A DNA stretch of 64,000 nucleotides from Favolaschia claudopus (taxonomy: Eukaryota; Basidiomycota; Agaricomycetes; Agaricales; Mycenaceae). Shown piece by piece: positions 51,070 to 62,103 of the stretch (position 1 is its first letter; each line of letters begins with the position of its first letter). The DNA is taken from the NCBI GenBank assembly GCA_037176885.1, contig JAWWNJ010000020.1, forward strand, positions 930,001-994,000. The letters run 5' to 3'. The notes under the pieces were generated by a model. The model saw only the letters and a program-made list of their open reading frames with translations. It did no database searches and had not been told where the DNA came from. The translations under genes and the position numbers were made by a program.

Positions 51070-51830
51070 ATGGCCGCCACCCCGGAGAGCGTAAAGCTTT
51101 TACTTGGGCCTATATACGCGGGAGCAGCCGTAGGCCCTCCTTTCCAGAGTAAAGACCTCCACAGCTCATAGCTGAACTAGCTTAATATCTTCCTCCTCGG
51201 CGTATGCGTCGCACAGTCTATGAGCTACTTCTTATCTGCCCGGGCCAAACAGGATAGCCTGATCATACGGTGCGTGTGGAATGAAGTCGTCTCATTATGG
51301 CATCTGAGAGTACCCAAGCCTTAACGTCGCTTGGGGACTGTTACTCAGTATATTTTCCGCTGCCGTTTCGGCCTACTTTGTGTGCCTTTACCTAGTCGAG
51401 AGCTACTTTAACCCGGCGTTTCAATTTTCATGGCGCACCGAGTTTTCCGCCTGTCAACCTCGCGCTTGCTGTTCGTGCTAATGACGTTCCTCACATTTGC
51501 CAACGTCCGTAGCATGATTTTGTCTTTAACAAAAGATTTCAAGTTTATACTTTATAGGGATGCATTGCAGGAGCATGCTTGCTTTCGGCTTGGAGTAATA
51601 AGTCTTCATTTAGATGCCTCCTGCCCTGACTCATTGGCCCAGGTTCGATCAGGGCTCTCGCCTCACTCCAGTCGTCGATTCCTGGCTGGTAATCACTGTG
51701 GCCAACGATCTGATCGTAACGTATGCATTATTCTCTTTTGAATCATTCTCCACCGATGGCACACAACTTTAGATTGCTGCTGATTTACTACCTCCACAAG
51801 AGTCGAACAGGATTCAGTAGTTTGCACATA
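51070..51830 (+). CDS. DUF6534-like multi-pass membrane protein, partial model
   Basis: Exon 51070-51129 (MAATPESVKLLLGPIYAGAA) joins over a 51-nt intron (51130-51180) to exon 51181-51269 (LNIFLLGVCVAQSMSYFLSA), the N-terminal signature of agaricomycete DUF6534 membrane proteins. Downstream, SAYFVCLYLVESYFNPAF (near 51355-51425) fits the next helix, and exons ending 51720 and starting 51773 join over a 52-nt intron to give WLVITVANDLIVT then LIYYLHKSRTGFSS, the conserved C-terminal part. The middle exons could not be joined with certainty, so the gene may be intact or decayed. The function of the family is unknown. The 3' end is unresolved. Confidence 0.55.
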
Positions 51831-52828
51831 TGTTGTTCTTCACATGCTACGCAGCTGACTCCGGGGCATAGAAACAAACCATCTGATAACCCGTCTCATT
51901 ACATCTGCGCTCGAGAGTGCTGTATTCGGGCCTTTTTTTTCGGTGAGCGTCAGTTCTTCTGCTGTGGCTCAGTTTGCTATATGTATTCACCCCCGATAGA
52001 TGATGGTTTTGATCATGTTTGCAAGTACCTTGCTGAGTAGCAGCTCCAGATACTGATGATCTGTAGACGGTATTTCCTCGGACAGGCTTCCATCTCATGT
52101 TCTCTCAGCCAATGGGTCGCATCTACACGTCAGTCCCAATTGTCTGACTCTGACTCTCTTTTCCTGGATCTCACCCGTCCCTAGGAGCGCGCTATTATCG
52201 GTACAGAAACTCACCAGCACGGAGGCGCTGACTGAACGGTCATCACAGACACTGAATGGACGAGAATCTCTTTGCCGCGACGTTTATGTTGTTGAGGCCG
52301 AGCGACTGGACCTGAGACCTATTCATCCGCCCGTTCGTCAGTTCTTACACTATGTTTACTCTTATTACTGAACCCAAACCAGAAAATATCAAGAATCACT
52401 GATGACGATAATTAGCTTGGCGGATTTTCCTTCTTTAATCCATTGCTCGCGCTGTCACTCTGTTTGCTGCATATCATCTACTACTTGTCTGTTTGAAGTA
52501 ACGCGTTCCCGAGTTCACTTCCCTCGTTTTTTATCGTAGCCGACCATACCGTGTCGTAGATAAACATTTTCTCCAAAACCCAGTGATGTGCCTACGACCC
52601 CCCGCCCTCAAGCCTTAAAGGGTCTAAGAGAGGTCCCAAAAAAGAAAAAATTGAATAACCATGTGTCTAAGTACGAGAATAAATTACTCTTCGTACACCT
52701 CAGAATCGTCAATTTCCTGCCCTCCGGCATCCGGTGTCATATTCCCTGCATCAAGCTCTGCCATCACCCGCATATATGTACTCTTCCTGCTCCACCGCAC
52801 GTCGAGATTGCGTCGAGACATGAGTACG
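51831..52828. other. Possible 3' part of the membrane-protein gene; otherwise unassigned
   Basis: The C-terminal exons of the DUF6534-like gene may reach into this region, but no stop codon could be assigned with confidence. Confidence 0.3.
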
Positions 52829-53167
52829 ACCGCGCCTTAACCTCCTTCATGCGGGGGGATAGGCCGCCTGTTACGGAAGTCGCTGCGTGTCGGCGTCTAG
52901 ATACTGGGGGGCGGTTGGGCGGAGCTCGCAATGTAAGTACTTATCTAAGCGCTAGAGACTTAAAATAATCCAGTCCAGTAGGCATCATCAGGCAGAGTAC
53001 GGAGTATAACAAGCGGCTGCAGAGATTGGATATTGCAGTCTGATGCAACCTGTTATTTTACGCTTAGGTAAGTACATTGCAACCGCCCCAGTATCTAGAC
53101 GCCGACACGCAGCGACTTCTGTAACAGGCGGCCTATCCCCCCCGCATGAAGGAGGTTAAGGCGCGGT
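52829..53167. mobile_element. Foldback element with about 100-bp inverted arms
   Basis: The arms begin ACCGCGCCTTAACCTCCTTC and are inverse at the other end; they share GGCCGCCTGTTAC and GTCGGCGTCTAGATACTGG. The short centre includes CAGATTGGATATTGCAGT-like sequence. No duplication was recognised. Confidence 0.65.
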
Positions 53168-53442
53168 TGCAACGAGGCAGATCTAGATATAATGCACGCC
53201 TCTTACATATCCACTGCTTCAAAAGCTCATAAGCGGGGGCAGTGATACACAATACCCGATACCATGTCTGCAACAGCTGCACCACCGTGGCGCCTCCGAG
53301 TTTTCCTGTGACAGTGTGACGAAAGTGATCCGGCGGTAAGGCGGCAGTTTCGGCACACGAGAGTGTTGGCAAACAAAGACAAAACAAGTGACTGTTGTAA
53401 GTTCTAAATTCACTAGCTACTACAGGCGGTCTTATATACAGT

Positions 53443-54066
53443 CTCGTTATGTACAGAAGTGATGGACGGTGGGTGTTTGGACGATTCTCGGCCATTGAGT
53501 ATGCGTTTTTCATGATTTGAAGTAAAATTGATTGATGTACCGCCAAATTGGGCAACATTCTGAAAATGCGATTTTTCAACTCATGGAGACATTTTTCTCA
53601 GCGAAAATGAAATGACCCAGATTGTAGCCCAGGTGTCACTGATCGATATCCCAAGTTGATTTGCATCAAAGGTCTTAGCCGTTATTGAGCTACAGGGCAC
53701 TCAAATCAGGCAAAAAGGCCAAAATAGGCCAAAAACAGCAGAAATGACCTCCTTGGAGCCCTTAGAACTCACCAACCACTACAGATTTCACCCTCAAACA
53801 ACTTAGTATATTGATCAGTGCTACTAGGGCTACAATCTAGGCGATTTAATTTTTCCCACCTGCATCCGCTGTGCAAGCTGAAAAATCGCATTTTCAGGAT
53901 GTTGCCAAATTTGGCAGTACATCAATGGATTTGATGGAAATGATGGGTTAGAAATACGGGTCTGGTCCTCCCAAGTCCCCCCAGCACTTTAAATCATGCA
54001 AAACGCACACTCAATGGCCGAGAATCGTCCAAAGGCCCACCGTCCATCACTTCTGTCCATAACGAG
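53443..54066. mobile_element. Foldback element with about 140-bp inverted arms
   Basis: The left arm starts CTCGTTATGTACAGAAGTGA and contains GACGATTCTCGGCCATTGAG; the right arm is its inverse ending CATAACGAG. The arms diverge by several percent. The centre (about 53590-53870) has no coding capacity. Confidence 0.7.
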
Positions 54067-54536
54067 TAATCCATACATACAATACAAGATTTTGTCCAAC
54101 CTGCAAAATAACCGTAGATGTTCCACTTCGGGTACAAGATATCATGGTCCACAATTTCCAAAATTGAGATTTCGCGAGAAAAACCAGAGAAACAGTTTAC
54201 TTGGCTGTTCTGCCGAGATCATATTTTGTCCCCGCAAAATGATGCCTGGAGGGCAAGTGAAAGTATATACCAGCGTTTTATAGTCTCCCCTATTCCACAC
54301 CAGCAAGTTTAGACTGATACAGCTCTTGCTTTCTGTGTCAAAGTATTTCATGAATTGTGATGCATAAAGATTATCCGTCAATTGACTCAATTTCGGCACC
54401 ATCAAAAGTAACCACTATGCGGCAAACCATAACACTTGGTTGTGTTTTCCTTCAAATATGTCTTAATGAGGTTAAAAAGCACTTCCGAAACCACCAAAAA
54501 AGTGACGGAAATGCATCAAATTGTCCCAAATTCACG

Positions 54537-54675
54537 ATCTCATAATGCATAAATCGACAACAATCCACTCCAAACCCTATGCAATAGGTGAAATGAGCAA
54601 AATGCATAAAACACCCGCCTACCAACTCGGTGGACCCCCTAACCCTATGTATAATGAGCTTTATGCATTGTGAGC
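54537..54675. mobile_element. Short relative of the TCATAATGCAT MITE
   Basis: Left TCTCATAATGCATAAA and right ATGCATTGTGAGC are inverse ends with changes; the interior shares ATGCATAAA and the GGTGGACCCCC block with 16211-16659. It is probably a deletion derivative. Confidence 0.5.
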
Positions 54676-55421
54676 GTATTCATTATGACAAATCCAACTG
54701 TATGTTGGCTATAGGTATAATTTCATTCAGGTGCGCAACTTGAAAAAGGACTGAAATTGATACGAGCTGAGAAGGGGGAATTCTTTCAAGGATTTTATAG
54801 TCCTCCGAGTGATTGCAGAGCTACCGTTTCTTACCCGATTGAACTGAACACCGAGACTCGGGCCTTTGAATTACAGTACACCAGATGAGTGGCATAAAAG
54901 TCATCCAAAGTTCGAACAGAGCCAGGGCCTGAGCTACAGTTTTAAGTGACAGTTGCGTTGTGCACTAGTTGGACGCCTCAGATTTGCAATGTATTCAACC
55001 AAGCTAGAGCCGCGTCAAATGCGCCAATTCAGCGGGTATTTTGATCTTGATTCCTGCATGCAGATGAGGATGGCGAGCATCGAGCCGCGAGGGTTGTCGA
55101 AAAAATAAAAGCACAAAAGGTTCGTTGAATTGAGACAGTCAATTTGCAGGCCCAGTTAAATAACTTATACTGCTAAGTCCAGAATGCAAGGAAGGACAAG
55201 GACAACAAGAATCATGGTGGGTGGATGAGCATTCATCAGAAGCAATAGCATGTTGGATCCAGGGCTACAGCGAGAGGGAACTAAGCAGTGAGCACCGGAA
55301 ACGGACACAGAAATTGGCAGCGGCAAGCAGCGGGCGTAATAAGCGCCAGTTTAGCGCCCAGACGCGTGTTATGAGAGATCATGAATCTTGAATCTCATTC
55401 GCTGTGTCATATGTTTCTTTT
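54676..55421. other. Unassigned sequence
   Basis: No gene or bounded repeat was recognised. Confidence 0.3.
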
Positions 55422-55567
55422 AAGCTGTCATAACCCATAGGTTTTGGTGCAGCCCAAAACCTATGGGTTATGGCAGATTTATGGGTTATCCCACTCAAAA
55501 GTCGGTCAAAATTGTATGGGTTATGGGCGATTATCGGTTATATGAAAGGTATGGGTTATGACAGCTT
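55422..55567. mobile_element. 146-bp MITE with ATGGGTTAT repeats
   Basis: Ends AAGCTGTCATAACCCATA and inverse. The interior repeats ATGGGTTAT several times and includes a strong hairpin (AACCCATAGGTTTTGG and inverse at 55432-55473). Confidence 0.6.
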
Positions 55568-55795
55568 TGACTTTATCTCCGAAAGACATAGCCAGAAATC
55601 AAGAAGACTTACCATAAAGAGATAGGAAACGCTGAGGACCTTCCAGAACTCTGCTGAAATAGCTCTTCTGAGCATAACTGCCCGCCATATCCTATACTAA
55701 TACTTGAAAAGAGGGCCAGGCCATCAGTCGCGTGACTTTTGACAGAAAATCACGGGGTTTTGTCAACATCCTACAACACAACCGGCTGTCGAGAT

Positions 55796-55977
55796 GTTGA
55801 AACTCACACGCGGTCCCCGGCGCCGCGCGCCGGCGAGTGCAGCGGCAGTGCGGCGCCGAGGGCAAGGAATCCAGCAAAAAAAAATCCAGGCGGGGTTTGG
55901 GGCGGAGCCCCGACAAGCTGTGTACCCCCCGTAGGTAGGGACGCGAGCGCAGCGAGCCGGCCCTGCCGAAGGTGGGG
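55796..55977. repeat. GC-rich hairpin cluster
   Basis: A run of short GC hairpins (GGCGCCGCGCGCCGGCG, GGGGC-GGA-GCCCC, AGCGCAGCGAGC) with an A-tract between. The order GGCGCC, A-rich spacer, GGGGTTTGG, hairpin recalls the cassettes in the LINE. GC content is far above its surroundings. The short frame across it looks like by-chance coding. Confidence 0.5.
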
Positions 55978-56011
55978 TGCTTAAGGCAAAATCTGCAACC
56001 AAATGAGCTGA

Positions 56012-56770
56012 TAGTCTCGTGACCAGACTCTTATGCCATCCCAAAGGGAACCCTGTCGTAAGAGTCTGGAACAATCAGCGGCTGTCGAACCGTACCCTTG
56101 AGCTATCAAAATTGATCGAGTTTTCCCACAGTATGTGGACTTTACCTCCTCTCATTCTGCTTGCTTCTACAGCGTAACTTGACAATATTTGGGCAGAGTC
56201 TGCTGCTATAATGCAGCTAAAGTCTATCTGTGCAGTTCAAGTCACATTTCTGCATCGAATGTCAGTGCTTTAAGAGGTTTGAGTATACTGCGTAATAAGG
56301 ATGACTGTTACGTCCCAAAACCGGTCGAGAGCCTCAAGTAGCTCATCTTGAATCTTCTGCAGACTATTAGGTAGAAAATTTGGTAGATCTAATAAGTTCC
56401 TGTGTGTCGAGAAACTTAGCCCTTCGCGCACTTTCAGCGAACTTTTGACAAGTTAGACCGTTTTGGGAAGTGCTGTCAGCAGAATTACGCACGGGCCGAA
56501 TATTGTGCAGCTACGACCATGGTTAAAGAAAATATTTGTTTGGAAGGCTCAATAGACTTTGAGCAGCTAAATAGCCCTAATATGCACAAATTCTATGTCA
56601 TTAAGTAAAAGGAAGAAGTGAGCAAAACGAGTAGAAGTAAAGTCCACATACTGTGGGAAAACTCGATCAATTTTGATAGCTCAAGGGTACGGTTCGACAG
56701 CCGCTGATTGTTCCAGACTCTTATGACAGGGTTCCCTTTGGGATGGCATAAGAGTCTGGTCACGAGACTA
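56012..56770. mobile_element. Mutator-type MITE, duplication ATGAGCTGA
   Basis: 759 bp with near-identical terminal inverted repeats of about 140 bp, starting TAGTCTCGTGACCAGACTCT and running through GGCTGTCGAACCGTACCCTT. It is flanked by the 9-bp duplication ATGAGCTGA (56003-56011 and 56771-56779). Long repeats with a 9-bp duplication are the Mutator signature. The interior is non-coding. Confidence 0.9.
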
Positions 56771-56907
56771 ATGAGCTGAATGACCTGGAAACGCTCGGAA
56801 TCTCAAGTTGGCTGAGGGTAAACAAGACCAAACAGCACGCTGATGGCTCAGTCAATGCCGGTTCCCACCGGGATATAAGAAGCACGGGCCTACCGTTTAT
56901 TTCCAAC

Positions 56908-57025
56908 CCGGCACATTCCCCATCAAACACGGCACATCCCATGTAGACCACGGCACATTCCATATCAAGCGCGGCACACTGCAACCAACCACGGCACATT
57001 TCGATGAGACACGGAACATTCCTTT
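56908..57025. repeat. Minisatellite, CGGCACATT units
   Basis: Six imperfect units of about 20 bp, each starting CGGCACATT or a one-base variant. Two related words lie at 60340-60395, next to the start of the 243-residue gene. Confidence 0.75.
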
Positions 57026-57558
57026 AGGCTTACGGAATCAGCTCCGCGTCAGTGCCGAAACTGCCGAGACCGTTCCGCGACGCCGCCAGCATTTTCCATT
57101 CCGAGTTCAAGATGTAGCAGCCGCAGCCCACTTCACTTCACAACACACATACAGTAAATATATGCAACACAATATCTCGGGTCTCTTCCCCCTCATTTGA
57201 ACATCAGTCAAACTTTGTCGTTGAAGTGAGTTTCAACAACCTGAGTAATCTGTGGACGGACATGAAATCATCAGCTCCGACTGTCATCATGAATTTGGAA
57301 CACACTTACAATCCCTCGGAAACCGGTTCAAGATGATAATACATGTACAGTAATTACTCGAGCGCACACGAAGGACTGATCACAGTTGAACTCCGTACAG
57401 AATGTCCTTGGCTACACGAGATCTCTTAAGGTAAACTAGCAGTTACCCGTGCTACGCTACGGCGTGATCGGAGTACAAAGAAAAGGACATGGCAGAGCAG
57501 AATGAAGAGATCTTAAATGCTTGTGTTACAAATACATTGAAATTTGAGTATGGTTGAT
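57026..57558. other. Unassigned sequence
   Basis: Nothing recognised; 3' flank of the next gene. Confidence 0.3.
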
Positions 57559-58742
57559 TCAATGTCTACCACCATTACCACCGGCGCAACGACCACTGGA
57601 AGTCCCTTCCCCTTGCCCTTCCCCTTTGTCCTCCTGCTCTTTGGTGCGGTAATCTAGTTTGCGCTTCTTCGAATTCGGCTGGACTGCCCTCCAAGGAAGC
57701 CGGTGAACTTGAGGCATGCTGGAGTACCATTGGTAACTAAACATGATTTGAGATTCAAGCATTGAGAGATAGAAAACAGAAACATACCGATTTTGGTTGG
57801 ACTCTCTTCTGCTTTTGGTACCGTCGTCGAGGAAGCATTGCCGAGGAACGTCACTTTCTCAACATCAACAATGAATACTTCACCGAACGATCATCGTTCA
57901 ACTCGAGACCGGTAAGAAAACCCTCGACGAAGACACTCTTTCCCTTCCCCGGAATGGGTTTATACTTCTCCCACCTGGGCGTTGCAGGGAATACACAGTG
58001 AATGGGGAAAATATTGTTTGGCGTCCTAGTAGCAGTGAGGTATTGCTCTGCTTTGACGTCGAAAGTCGAATTTGCCTTGTCGATGTCGCTCGAAACACCA
58101 CAGACGTGGACGGTAGCATGGGTTCGAAGGTTGATTGTGCGATCAGGAACAGATCAACGGGGCGCGCGACTGTTTCGGCGCTGATCTATACTCGGTGATT
58201 GAGTATTTTAGTGGTTAGAGAGGGGAAAGCGGCACTGACTGTCGGGACGCGGCGGCGGCGGATTGTTTCGGGGCAGGATTTGGCTGTCTGACTGGCCGCG
58301 CTGGAAGGACGTGAGTGGGACAGGATACAGACGCTACGTGCTCCATGTTGCTGAGTTTGTGGAGGGGTAAGGAGACCGTTTTGAATTGCCTGGAGATTGA
58401 GTCTAGGGGAGGAGAAGAGTGGTCTCGCAACCTACCTGCAGTACGCGTGAGGTGCGCGCATTCGGCGAATCTGCAATTGAAAAGGAAGGCATCAGATAAC
58501 AGCAAGAGCGAAAGAGTCCAACCACGTACCGTCAACATCCATTCTCGCGGCCTTTTCAGCACGTTCTCGCTCGCTCCGCGCTCTCTGCGCCTGTGACCTA
58601 CTGGAAAGCGGTTCCGTTGAAGGGTGTGGACGATTCTCTCGGGCTCTCTGATGTCGTCTGAGCTGACCGAGAGAACGGGCGTTGGGGTTCGCAGTGGTGG
58701 AAGTTAGGGTGGGACATTCTGGTCGCGATGAGCAGGTACACG
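57559..58742 (-). pseudogene. Multi-exon gene of unknown family, paralog of the 8.4-kb fragment
   Basis: On the minus strand: a basic exon (ARSLGQLRRHQRARENRPHP, SQAQRARSERERAEKAARMD) ending at about 58531, a small exon with NARTSRVLQ, and an exon starting AIQNGLLTPPQTQQHGARSV. Further exons read VHVCGVSSDIDKANSTFDVK, AEQYLTATRTPNNIFPIHCV and KSVFVEGFLTGLELNDDRS, then VDVEKVTFLGNASSTTVPKA after a one-base phase change near 57870. The last exon is basic (NSKKRKLDYR) and ends in a Gly-rich tail at 57559. The middle domain occurs in many agaricomycete hypothetical proteins as I remember them; no function is known to me. The phase change and missing start suggest decay. Confidence 0.5.
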
Positions 58743-59421
58743 CCTACGGCGCGGGCTTGCTTCGTTACTTTCGCGAATAGCGCGTTGTATTTCTCGCTGC
58801 CGTTGTTGGTGCCTTTGAGGTGTCGTTGGAGGTGTTAACAAATTCCTATACACGCGCTGTGAGTCTAGCGGACTGTAATTAAGAAACGGTGGTCATACAT
58901 TTAGATGTCGATTTCACGGTGGAAAAGGTATTAGATGCTCACAGAAAGATAAGAAAGAACATTATTGAAGGCGACGCTACGGGTACAGCTACATCGTTGG
59001 GTGTGGAGCGGTGTGGAGCGGAGGCCGGTCGACGGGAGAGACAGCAGCGAAGTTGTCGTAAGTTGTTTGGCTGTGGACTGATGACGTGAGTGGGGCTTTC
59101 GGGCGTTCTCGGAACAGGTTTGTCTCAAGTCAACTCGGCTAGGGAGGTCGATTGTAATATAGATTGAGATAACTTTCTTAACAAGAGCTGGATACCACTC
59201 ACGGTAACTATGACTTCCTAATCTCATGATGACGAACTGCAACCAAGTTCGACAACCCGCAATTTATTAGTCACACCAAATATATTTGTGTAATAATCCA
59301 AAACTTTCATCTGACTTGCACACAATAATTGCTCACTACGACCTGTTGACAACGCGCCGTTGGTTTTTAGCTGTCCAAATACTCTAGATGTTGAATGGAA
59401 ATTCATTTTACACACCTTTCC
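58743..59421. other. Unassigned sequence
   Basis: No gene was recognised between the two minus-strand genes. Confidence 0.3.
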
Positions 59422-60327
59422 CTACCATTCCGTCGCCTCGACGTGGAACACAGGTTTTGTGCGGGGCGGCAGAATCCATGGGGTATTTTCTTTGCGTTTG
59501 AACCAATCTAACAAATATTGAGCGACAGGTAATTTACGTCTCAATGGAAAATGCGTAAGTGAATCTTTCTCACCTCCCTGTGCATCGTCATAGGAGTCTT
59601 CACCGCCGTTGTCCCTATCTTCATTATAATCATCCCCACCGGTGTTGTTATCTGACGCGGAAAAACAATTATAAATCTTAGGATCAGGAGCTCAAGCGAA
59701 GAAGTAATACGCACTAGTTGTCGTCTCTACGAGTCCGGAAGACGTTGAGGATGGCTGAAAAACACTCAAAACTTCCTCGTCCGAAGTTGAACGTCCGGCG
59801 CGAGGCTCTAGATCCTCAACAATACAGTGTCAATAAATGCCGATCACATTTTCACGTTAGCTTACCTCCAGCCAGAGAATCCGCGTGAACGGGCTGAGCT
59901 TTGATCTCCACGGTATCGATGTCGAATGGACTTCCCGCAGCGCCGGCAAAGACGTCGATATCCAGACGATCCGGGATTGGGTGTCGAGGGCCAGCGGGGA
60001 CTTTCGAAGGCGAGTGATACTGTTCATAAATTTTGAGCTCCAGCATTCACGCCACAAACAACGTCCACGTACATAGTCTGATTTCCGATACTTTCTCTGC
60101 GAAATCCTCGCCGACCTCGCCGATTGACACGGCGCCGGCACACCGCCGCTGGCGATTGTCTCCCAGAATTTCGAAAGCTGAGCCTGCGAGATGGGCGCAG
60201 TGCGGCAGGGGACATGGTTGGGCCACGCTGAGGCGTCGGGGTCGGGGTCGGAGGCTGGCGCGATGAGGGGAAGAGGAAGAAACGAGAAACTGTGGGGGGT
60301 GATGCCGGCAGCAATGTTTGCCGGCAT
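59422..60327 (-). CDS. Unknown 243-residue protein, four exons
   Basis: Exons 60327-60073, 60019-59866, 59807-59715 and 59651-59422 with introns of 53, 58 and 63 nt (all GT...AG), total 732 nt in frame. N-terminal part: SDPDPDASAWPNHVPCRTAP and ISQAQLSKFWETIASGG; middle: PAGPRHPIPDRLDIDVFAGA and SPFDIDTVEIKAQPV; an acidic linker (NTGGDDYNEDRDNGGEDSYD) leads to a C-terminal block LPVAQYLLDWFKRKENTPWI, ending FHVEATEW. No known domain was recognised. The consistent splicing and composition argue for a genuine gene. A 35-nt alternative for intron 1 also keeps the frame. Confidence 0.6.
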
Positions 60328-60766
60328 AGACAGGTCCCCAAAAGGAATGTGCCGTGCTTCATCTCAAACCCGGAACATCCAGCGAATGTGCCGGGCTTTC
60401 CACAATACTTTATATAGGAAGCTCCGACTACGTCGGAAGGCACCTTGCTTGCTCAAAGGATATGTTCTGCACCCAAGAGATGAAGAACTCTCCAGCGTTT
60501 TTCATCAACTGAGTCCGAAGCCGACGTGTAAAGCTCTAGCAACAATCTAGCAACTTTTAATTAGGGTAGTAAACTGTAAAACGAATAAATGGTGGTGTAG
60601 CGAGAGATTACTACGATAGAAGATTTCTCGCTAAGGCCTTGTGTTCAAATGAGACGGGCCGTAGCAAAGTCGTAGAGATGTGAGGAGTTCCTAAAGCAAA
60701 TCAAAGCTACCAGTTCCACTGCGCAGAGCAAGAACAGCGCGTAAGATCCGGAACGAGAGCTTTAAG
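60328..60766. other. Upstream flank of the 243-residue gene
   Basis: It contains two CGGCACATTC words related to the minisatellite at 56.9 kb. No gene was recognised. Confidence 0.3.
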
Positions 60767-62103
60767 GTCGCAAAAATCGAAATGGGGTTATATCAGGTTA
60801 TAACCGGTTATAAGTCTATAGACTTACAGCCTTATAGCATTATTATGGCTGTAATAGTGGGCCATAATTGTTTTTCGCACACTTTTGACACAACTTCGCA
60901 CTATTTCAACTAAATTTTACGCACCCCGGGCCGGTGGAAGAAAATGTTCACCGCTTACACTGTTGCAAGTACAGTCTCACCCAAGCTGGGTTGGGCGACA
61001 GATATGCACAACCTTTACATCCCCGGTGCAGTGAAAAAAAATGCACACGTTTTGGGTCGAGGAAATAAGCCCACAGGGCCATGCCTCAACCTGCTGGTTA
61101 AATATAAACGACCTTCCAGCTTGAAATATTACTTCGGTGCAATTCTGTGTTCGGCTTTGGCGGCATTGATCAGCCGGACATCACCGCGATTATCGGCAAC
61201 AAATAGCATGTTCGGCATAGGACTTGAACTGTCAACCCCCCTGCAGGACAGGTGGGTTGAATATACCGTGGAAGGATGTTCAGCAGCCTGGATGACTCAA
61301 CTTGAGATCAACTGTGTCTTACTTCGGTTGATAATATGTGAGACTCCAAATTATGTGACTTGACCCGCCATCGGCAGGCCTTGATGCGCAGATAGTGCAT
61401 CAAGTGTGGCCGATCAGTCAGAGAGAATGTACTCTACTTGCGCATTTTATTTGCAGAATAGTTGGCGTACCTGTGTAAGATTTCGAATGACTCAACACAC
61501 CTGTGCATATTTTTTTGAATCCAAACAAGCTGTGCACTTGTGAACACATTACGACCTGTGCATCTTTTTCTCCCGCGATTGCACCTGTGTGTTTTTCTTA
61601 CCTATGCGTGTGTCAAAAATGGGTATCCAAACCTATTTATGGCCCAGTATTACTGCCAAACATTATAGTCAGTTATAACGGTGAATGCGAGAGCATTGAA
61701 AAAATTCTTTTCCCTCAACCCCGCCGCATCCCGACACTCACGCTACCGCGGGGGGCGTGAACCGGTGTGAGGCGGCGGGATTTGAACTCCCGATCATCTC
61801 ATGCGCAGTGAAATCACACACCATTACCGCTCCACCAAGGAGCCATTGGAACAAAGGCCATATATGCCGTTACTATACATGATGTCATTGCCTTGAGGCT
61901 CCACGCACCAACCACGCACGGCTCAAAATCAAATCTTTTGTTCGTAAATACGATGAGGTTGCATAGGGAGGTAGGTGGTCTGGATTGCAGAATGGATCCA
62001 GAGCCATTAGGATGCGCCTGAGGTCACTATAACCTTGTTATAACCGGTTATATCGGCTGTAAGTGGTTATAATCTCTTATCTCTAACTTTCGATTTTTGC
62101 GAC
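60767..62103. mobile_element. TIR element with GGTTATAACC palindromes
   Basis: Ends GTCGCAAAAATCGAAA and inverse, followed inside by GGTTATAACCGGTTATA on both sides. 1.3 kb, with no transposase found. No duplication was identified. Confidence 0.6.
61765..61848 (-). other. tRNA-like sequence, not a functional tRNA
   Basis: On the minus strand, a perfect T-arm (CGGGAGTTCAAATCCCG) and an A-box-like TTGGTGGAGCGGT at suitable spacing are present. The acceptor stem (GGCTCCT against CCGCCTC) does not pair and the anticodon arm is poor. It is probably a tRNA relic or SINE head inside the TIR element. Confidence 0.5.

Noticed and set aside
55739..55984. 81-codon frame across the GC-hairpin cluster as a gene
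   Set aside because: Its composition follows the hairpin GC bias; no domain or splice support.
56760..56999. 79-codon Cys-rich frame as a small secreted protein
   Set aside because: Its periodic Cys comes from the CGGCACATT minisatellite read on the minus strand.
61765..61848. Functional tRNA gene
   Set aside because: T-arm and A-box are good, but the acceptor stem does not pair and the anticodon arm is poor.
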